Source: Podaxis mareebaensis
Taxonomy: Eukaryota; Basidiomycota; Agaricomycetes; Agaricales; Agaricaceae
Direction: 5' to 3'
Length of the DNA stretch: 64,000 nt
Assembly: GCA_018524725.1 (NCBI GenBank)
Contig: JAEUWP010000394.1
Span: 1 to 64,000 of the forward strand
Below the pieces are notes generated by a model, which made no database searches, was not told where the DNA came from, and worked only from the letters and a program-made list of their open reading frames with translations. The position numbers were made by a program, and so were the translations under genes. Positions 57,830 to 64,000 of the stretch are shown here, one piece after another. The number at the start of each line of letters is the position of its first letter. Positions within the stretch are counted from its first letter, which is position 1.

Positions 57830-60162
57830 ATGCAGGCGCAGACAGCATACCACATCTACAACCTCCCGCGGGAACTTCTGGACACCCTGACCCTGCGAAC
57901 ATTGCTCTCGGAACCACCACCACCACAGAATACAAAGTCGACTCCTATTCCCAATGTCGTTGGAGATGGCAAGCAGGCACAGGACGGGACCGATGGCGCT
58001 CCTGCTTCTGGGGCAAACACTGGTGCCCGGGCGTGCAACATCTGTCTAGGCGTCACTTTCTTGGACGTGGATGAACAGAGGACGCATTTCCGCTCGGATT
58101 GGCATCGATATAATGTCAAAACGCGCTTGAGTGGTGGGCAGGCAGTCTCCGAAGAAAAGTTTGCTCAACTCGTAGAAGGTTCGTTTGTACTTCCGTTTGA
58201 TCTCTTGGAGGTTGAGGCTGATGGGACAAATCATACAGCGCTAGAAGATTCACTTTCAGGTTCAGCATCTTCCTCGTCTGAAGGTGAATCCTCTGGAGAA
58301 GGATCCTCAGACGCAGTCAACACCTTGATCAACAAGACAAAACGTCTTAATGCCCATCTAAACTCGGTCTCCGACGATGAACAACAAAATCAGAAACAGC
58401 TTCCGCATTCCCCTCTCGCATGGTTCCATTCACCGCAACACCAGACGCAGCTTGGTATCTACAAGACCCTGTTTCCTACACACACCCAATCAAATGGCTA
58501 CCTGGAAGAGCTCAAGGAGATGCAGAAGGGCGGGCCGGAAGGAAGGACCTGGGCGATGTTCATGGTTGCAGGAGGGCACTTCGCTGGCGCAATTGTCAAG
58601 GTCGGCAAGTCAGACGAGGAGAAGGCGGAGGAAGCAGGAGAGGCCGCTGCAGGTGCAGGCGGAAAGAGGAAGAAACCGAAAAAGCCCAAGCCGGAAATGG
58701 AGGTTCTGAGGCACAAGACTTTCCATCGTTACACAAGTAAGTTTCGCCTCTCGCAAAGTCTGTCGTGGCTCCATATACTCAATCGTACGTTCTAGCACGA
58801 AGAAAGCAGGGTGGGTCGCAATCCCTTAACGATAACGCAAAGGGCCCTGCGAAGAGTGCCGGTGCCTTGCTGCGTCGATATGGCGAGCAAGCACTACGAG
58901 ATGTACGTATCGCTTCTCGCATTCGCGTTATCTATGTCGTTAACCCTAGTTTAGGACATCCGCAATCTCCTCCTTGACTGGGCAGAGGACATCGACGCCT
59001 GCGAGCGGATATGGATCCGTGCTAGCACCTCAAACCGGCGCATATTCCTGGACTTCGAGGGGCCGATACCGAAAGGCGATGATCGTCTTAGGACCTTTCC
59101 CTTCCCGACACGTCGACCCGTAAGCTTCGGAGCCATACCCTCGCTATTTCTGGTCTGACTTGTCTGTCTCCTTAGACGCAATCCGAGCTGGTGCGCTGTC
59201 TCATGGAGCTCACCCGACCCAAAGTCTCGCATTTAACAGAGGAAGAGCTCCGAGCACAAGACGAAGCTTATCTCGCGTCCATCAAACCCAAACCACCCAA
59301 ACCCGTGCCTATTTCTACGTCCCAACCCCCATCGCAACCCGCTGCGCCGCCGAAACCGAAACTCACGAAAGAGGAAGAGGTGCTCAAAGATAAATGGCTC
59401 CGCGCGCTGGATATGATCTCCAAAGACCGTCTCGAGGCGTTGAAGTCGTTCTGGGAGCGGGAGGCGGACACATTGGGTGGCGTGAACGCACTCATACCGG
59501 AATATGCCACCGTGGATGCTGGCGGCGGGATGAGGAGAGCGGGGACGCTCTTACAAGCTGCTGCTATTGTGGGGAGTGAGAGTATCGTAAGGTGGTCGTT
59601 GGAAGAGAAGGATGCGGACCCTACAATCCCTATCCCTTCATCATCTCACGAGGACGATAAAGACGCAGGCGCGGAAGGCAAAGAAGAAGAAGACGAGGGG
59701 GAGAAGGTTCCCCTGAAACCTGGCGCGAGGCGAGTGGCATACGATTTGGCCAAGACGAAGGCTGTCCGTGACATCTTTCGTCGATGTGCCGCTACATACC
59801 CCGATAAATGGGACTGGCTGGGGGCAGCGAGGGTACCGAGTGGATTGAGTAAAGAGATGGAAGAGGAGCGAGAGGAGAAGAAAAAAGTGCGCCGGAAGGG
59901 ACTGAAAGAAAAGGTGAAAGAGCGAGAGAGGGAAGCGGCGGCGAAGAGGGCTGCTGTTGGTGTTGCTGAGCCGGAGCCGGAGCCGGAGCCAGTGCATGCG
60001 CCTGCACCGAAGCAAGAGAACTTGGCTGGTCCGAGGAGGTTGGGAGGTGCTGCTGGCGCTACTGAGGGCGTTGCTGGATTGACGCCGGAGATGAGGGCAA
60101 GAGTGGAGAGGGAACGGCGGGCACGAGCTGCTGAGGCTAGGTTGAAGGCGTTGAGTAAATGA
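57830..60162 (+). CDS. VMS1: Vms1/ANKZF1-type tRNA-releasing factor of ribosome quality control
   Basis: Four exons, 57830-58736, 58796-58902, 58955-59119, 59176-60162: 721 residues. A C2H2 zinc finger comes first (CNICLGVTFLDVDEQRTHFR, then SDWHRYNVK). Next is the VLRF1 catalytic domain WAMFMVAGGHFAGAIV...HKTFHRYTTRRKQGGSQS, with the GSQ glutamine of the eRF1-like active site, then NDNAKGPAKSAGALLRRYGE. Ankyrin-like sequence follows at TLLQAAAIVGSESIVRWSLE. A charged coiled-coil ends in a VIM-like Arg/Ala-rich helix (MRARVERERRARAAEARLKA) that in Vms1 binds Cdc48/p97. It releases peptidyl-tRNA on stalled 60S subunits and acts at mitochondria. The ATG at 57830 was preferred over upstream non-ATG codons because a TATA box lies 65 bp before it. 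Confidence 0.92.
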
Positions 60163-60163
60163 T

Positions 60164-60267
60164 GACTTTTGACCTTTTTGGGACTGCTATTGCGCACCCT
60201 TTTGTAGTAGTCTAGTACTATTGCAATAAACTGTGGATTAAAAAAAAAAAAAGACTTTTGACCTTTT
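60164..60267. mobile_element. Short poly-A insertion with 15-bp target duplication
   Basis: GACTTTTGACCTTTT occurs at 60164-60178 and again at 60253-60267. Between them lie 74 bases ending in a 13-A tract (60240-60252), with an AATAAA signal about 15 bases before the A-run. This is what target-primed reverse transcription (LINE machinery) of a 5'-truncated polyadenylated RNA leaves behind. It lies directly after the VMS1 stop and may now supply its poly-A signal. Confidence 0.5.
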
Positions 60268-61970
60268 AAGGCAACTTTTGGATGTAAACTTTTTCAGCAC
60301 TGGGAACCTTCATGGATAGAAACAGTCTTCCTTCTGTGATGCTGAGGCATGAACTTGCTATTAATGGGTCAGACCCGGTGTATGAGGTGTATAGGGCATC
60401 AAGAGCCTACCACAAACAATTGAACTGAGATTAAAGTTGGTCGCATTGTGACCATGATGAGTCACATTTCCTTGCCCTTTCACTTTGATCACCCTCAATA
60501 TTTGTCCCCTCGGCCATCTCATTTCTGTGGGTCTCCGTCACATCTCCTTAGCAGATTCTGACTTGGGTGTATACTGTTCTGTATCTCAGTGCATGAACTT
60601 TATAGATGGCCCCAATACATCCTGCGACCAATTTTCAGTGTCCAGGAGGTTTGATGGCTCATTCTCAGGTTCAAATGAGTGCAGACAGTGTTATAGAACT
60701 TGCCAAAAATGCAGTGAACCCAGTGAAATGTGACTGGGGTGCTGGTACAAAGGTGGAATGTGATGTTTTGTTAGGTTCATGGACACTTTTGAGGAAGGTT
60801 TGTTGAACTTTCTTGGAAAGCCAGAGTCAATTTACTTATTCACCTTCCTAGCACCTTCACATGATGCACTGTGGTGAAACTAGGGTACTTACATCTTTCT
60901 TCTGCCAAGAAATCACATTTCTGAATTTATCAGGATGGCTTTCTCTGCTGTCTTCCCAAGTGTAATTTGCAGTTACACATGAGTCAGCAGGCTCTTGCAG
61001 ACCACATTGATTCTGCTCATTTGTTGAGGTTAACATTTAATTGTCCAGTTCCTGGTAAGTTGGTTGGTTGTTTGATCAATCCTCCACTAAGTGCAGAATA
61101 TGAACAGGATGTGGGATGTGTTCCTTGAAGGGAACAGAGTCCCTTAGCAAGCACTATGAAGAATGCCACAAAGATATAGATGGGCAGGTTCTTCAGTTTC
61201 CTGTCAATCATGCAACTTGGGAACCTATTTCTCAGTCTTTTACTGTACCTGATGAGTCTGTTCTTGACTCAAGTGCACTGGGAATCCTGCTGCCACCCCT
61301 TCTTCCCAGTAGATCTCTGTTGAGACCAGGAAGTGCCTTGGTCTCCAATGTCCATGTTAAGCAGTCAAAGAGGCTCCTTGACTTGATACAGGAGGGCATG
61401 GATGAATGGCTACCTAGTCAGGAGCCTGAAATGTCTCAAGGACAAGGGTTTACCCCTAGTCAAGGGATACACCCAATGACAAGGAGGAAAAAGGCAAAGG
61501 CTAAATTGGGGAAGGTGCAGGACCCAGTGAGGGAGGTGAAGAAGGAAGAGGAAGAAGAGGAGGGTGTTCCAAACACTGTTTTGGATGATTTGATGAAGTT
61601 TGATGGGGACGGTGACCTCATGGATATGCAGAGTGACACTGCTGACAACTGGAATAATCATGGGGGTGACACGTTGTTTGGTGCCATGGGAGGAAGAAAA
61701 GCTTCAGCTTTGGATCCAGGAAAGAGAGATGTGAGGTCGATGATGAAAATGACCAGCAAAGGCATAATTTTCGGGCAACAGTATAGGCAATTGATGATGG
61801 ACTTGTCACGACCGCAACCAATGTTGACTGAGGAGGAGTTGTGCGGGAGTAGAATTGGAGGTGGAAACCCTGAAACATCGCGAGGACCAAAAAGTATACT
61901 TTTTGATGTGCTGGTGAGAAAGGTTGAAGAAATGGAGAGGACAGGTGTGGTGGATATGTCGCTTGTCTGA
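60253..61970 (+). pseudogene. Decayed gene with C2H2-like domain, CpG-depleted
   Basis: From about 60268 to 61735 CpG is again nearly absent. A readable but broken plus-strand frame runs CNLQLHMSQQALADHIDSAH (C2H2-like) and NCPVPGKLVGCLINPPLSAE. A frame change near 61125 leads into SLSKHYEECHKDIDGQVLQF and ATWEPISQSFTVPDESVL. An open frame continues to 61970 with acid-rich and GRKASALDPGKRDVRSMMKM segments. I do not recognise a named family; the first part recalls fungal repeat-associated proteins with paired zinc-finger-like blocks. CpG returns at about 61735, inside the open frame. Probably a transposon-derived gene remnant. Confidence 0.45.
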
Positions 61971-62333
61971 AATTTCAACCAGTCTTGTAGCTTAAGTATA
62001 CCATAATCTAATCTTGGCGCAAGTCTTTCATTTTCTTCACCTGTAGTGAGGAACACGACATCTGATTGTGTAAGCCTTTTTCCAAATCACAATTGTTTGA
62101 CTCTCTCCAAGCTTAACTTCCCAATGATCACCAAGATCAACGCAACAAAGATTACGGTAGTGAATTCAGCCTCCGAGTGACGCTCACCGAGACGGCTGAA
62201 CGCCCATTGAAACAGCAATGGGCGCTCAAGGTCACATGGAGTACAAGTAGGCTGTAGCACACGTTGCAGCTCTTCGTACCCCCATTAGCTTACCATCACC
62301 CATCTCCTGATTTCTTTCGCTCGCTGCGCCCAA
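61971..62333. other. Intergenic region upstream of NACHT copy 3
   Basis: Normal CpG. It contains a perfect hairpin at 62201-62224; no gene seen. Confidence 0.5.
62201..62224. promoter_or_regulatory. Perfect 9-bp hairpin upstream of NACHT copy 3
   Basis: CGCCCATTG (62201-62209), loop AAACAG, CAATGGGCG (62216-62224). It lies 110 bp before the ATG, so it may be in the promoter or the 5' leader. Confidence 0.35.
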
Positions 62334-64000
62334 ATGGCTAAGGGGATCACCCGTCGTTCAGCAAGAACCTTAAGAGTAAAGAGATTATTCTCAAGGATGT
62401 TTTCGCGAGCACCCGGTCAGGTCTCACCGGCCATAGGCGAGTCAACCCACACAGGTGATCGTCATTCTCAGTTGCGGCTGTTCTTGTTTGAACCTAACTT
62501 GTAGCAGATACATCTGTAGACACAAGGCTGGTGATTGTGCAGGATCCTCAAAGTGCTGGTGAGTTCCTAACCTTTCTCCGCTATCATTGAGTTAATGCTC
62601 CTGTAGCTCGAGAAGTGGAACCCCAAACGGTTGAGAATGAGCCACCACAACCGAATAACGGTTAGTTCTTCGGGCGTTGCTTTCTATGTGATTCATTTTG
62701 AGGTATGGAAACCTAGGCCAGGCTAAGGATAGACGTTCGAAGACCCATTTCTTTAAAAGCGCGCACGACTTTACCATGAATAATCCCAAAATGTATGACA
62801 TCAAACAGTACTTTCAGGGCGGTCTCGACGCCAGCTCCTTAGGTAGGGCTCGAATAATACAAGTCCTACTTTGCAGTCTCCTGAAACCGTCCTCACAGCA
62901 ATGATGAAACTCGCCGAACACATGATCCGTGGGGCAGAATTTGATTCTTCTGTTCGCGACCCTCCTCCTCGATGCCACCCTGGCACACGAGTGAAGCTCA
63001 ACGAGAAGATCACGGAGTGGTTTTATGACCAACAACGGGGCAAAAGCTTTCTATGGCTTCATGGGCCTGCTGGATCGGGCAAATCCGCCGTAATTCAAAC
63101 GCTTGCTGAAGCACTCTTCAGCTCCAACCACCTAGCGGCCACGGTATTCTTTTCGCGGCCCAACAATCGTAAAGATCCACATCGTGTTCCCGCGACTATC
63201 GCATTCCAACTATCGGTCCGAATCCCTTCCTATCGGACTTTCGTCGCAGAACAGTTCGCTCTGGACCCCAATTTGTTGGATAAAGGAGTGAAAGAGCAGT
63301 TCAGAATATTCATCGTTGAGCCCTTTGGCAGAAGGGAAGTAGGCAAAGATGAAGAAGCTCGTGCCATATTATTAGATGGTTTGGATGAATGCGAGGGGGA
63401 AAACCAACAGTGCAATATTATCCGGCTGATCAGCGCATTCGTCCTCGAATTCCCTCGCGTCCCCCTTATCTGGGTCGTCGCGAGCCGATCGGAGCCCCAT
63501 ATAAAGGCGGTGTTCAAGGATGAGAACGTCAAACCGAGTTATTGGGAAGAGTATGTCCCAATTGACTCAACCGAGGCCTGTCGGGATGTGGAACATTACC
63601 TAAATGCGAGCTTTGATACCATCAGAAATCGATTTCCTGATCTCGTACCCCCGCCGCCTTCGCGCTGGCCAGATGAGACACAGTTCCTAAAGCTGGCCTA
63701 TGCAGCCAAAGGATATTTCGCCTTCGTGTCTACGGCCGTTCAATTCGTTGAAGACCAATTTGTCGCGGATCCCGTGTCACAATTGGACCTCGTACTTTCT
63801 GCTATCGATAAATTAGCCGCAACGGCCGAGAGCCATCCTTTTGCCGCTCTTGATGCCTTATACGCTCAGATTCTCGTTGCAATTCCCCCAACATACTGGC
63901 GCATCGCGAAACGTATCCTTTGGTATAGGCTAAATGTGCGGACCCGGATGGACGACTTCTATTTGCATGTCGAAACTCTTCTGGAAGTATCCAATCTGCT
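62334..64000 (+). CDS. NACHT-domain STAND NTPase, copy 3 (partial, runs off the end)
   Basis: Exons 62334-62454, 62508-62558, 62607-62660, 62717-62842 and 62899 onward join in one frame. The N-terminus is basic (MAKGITRRSARTLRVKRLFS), unlike copies 1 and 2. HFFKSAHDFTMNNPKMYDI is a segment often found before the NACHT domain in agaricomycetes. Then RDPPPRCHPGTR, Walker A HGPAGSGKSAVIQ, Walker B AILLDGLDECEG (canonical), and sensor LIWVVASRSEPH. The frame remains open to 64000, so the C-terminal part is outside the window. Likely an NLR-like signalling ATPase. It is more distant from copies 1 and 2 than they are from each other. Confidence 0.8.

Noticed and set aside
59646..60197. 183-residue Ser-rich minus frame
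   Set aside because: Shadow of the charged C-terminus of the Vms1-like gene.

Overview
The window looks like nuclear DNA of a mushroom-forming basidiomycete (Agaricomycetes). The genes carry many short introns of about 50-60 nt with GT...AG ends. Housekeeping proteins are clearly fungal: DNA polymerase delta, lanosterol synthase, Arp9, eL30, phosphomannomutase, Vms1. Several gene families are of agaricomycete type: NACHT NTPases with an RDPPPRCHPGTR motif, F-box-like proteins, and Ty3/gypsy, pogo and Plavaka/KDZ-like transposons. All functions are inferred from reading the sequence; no search was run. Exon limits are given where reading frame and splice signals agree.

Layout. (1) 1-9265 is a graveyard of nested, decayed transposons read on the minus strand. 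A Plavaka/KDZ-like protein gene is interrupted inside one of its introns by a complete pogo-type element (TA-to-TA 510-3525, perfect 25-bp inverted repeats). Next to it lies a 5'-truncated Ty3/gypsy pol. The block is almost free of CpG, the footprint of cytosine methylation followed by deamination. (2) 10.3-13.1 kb holds an F-box-like gene and a METTL21/22-like protein methyltransferase. (3) 13.3-33.3 kb is the most unusual part. Two complete NACHT NTPases (13330-15958 and 29534-32300, plus strand) flank or interrupt an array of five paralogous minus-strand genes (copies A-E). Each copy has the same three-exon structure and encodes exactly 231 residues; the proteins resemble the chorismate-lyase (UbiC) fold. 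A membrane-anchored protein kinase (23800-25972) also sits in the array. (4) 35.2-40.8 kb holds a mitochondrial rhomboid protease, a broken APH-type phosphotransferase and a second kinase of the same family. (5) 41.8-60.2 kb is a compact housekeeping stretch: ERG7, ARP9, POL3, a SET-domain gene, RPL30, PMM/SEC53 and VMS1. (6) 60.2-62.0 kb is a second CpG-depleted remnant, entered through a poly-A tract flanked by a 15-bp direct repeat. (7) A third NACHT gene starts at 62334 and runs off the end.

How the parts may relate. The housekeeping genes are ordinary. The 13-41 kb interval is an accessory island built by tandem duplication (five UbiC-like genes, two kinases, two NACHT genes). The five UbiC-like copies share a TATA box about 115-127 bp upstream of the ATG and a second conserved patch about 600 bp upstream. 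This suggests co-regulation, although no functional link to the NACHT or kinase genes can be proved from sequence alone.
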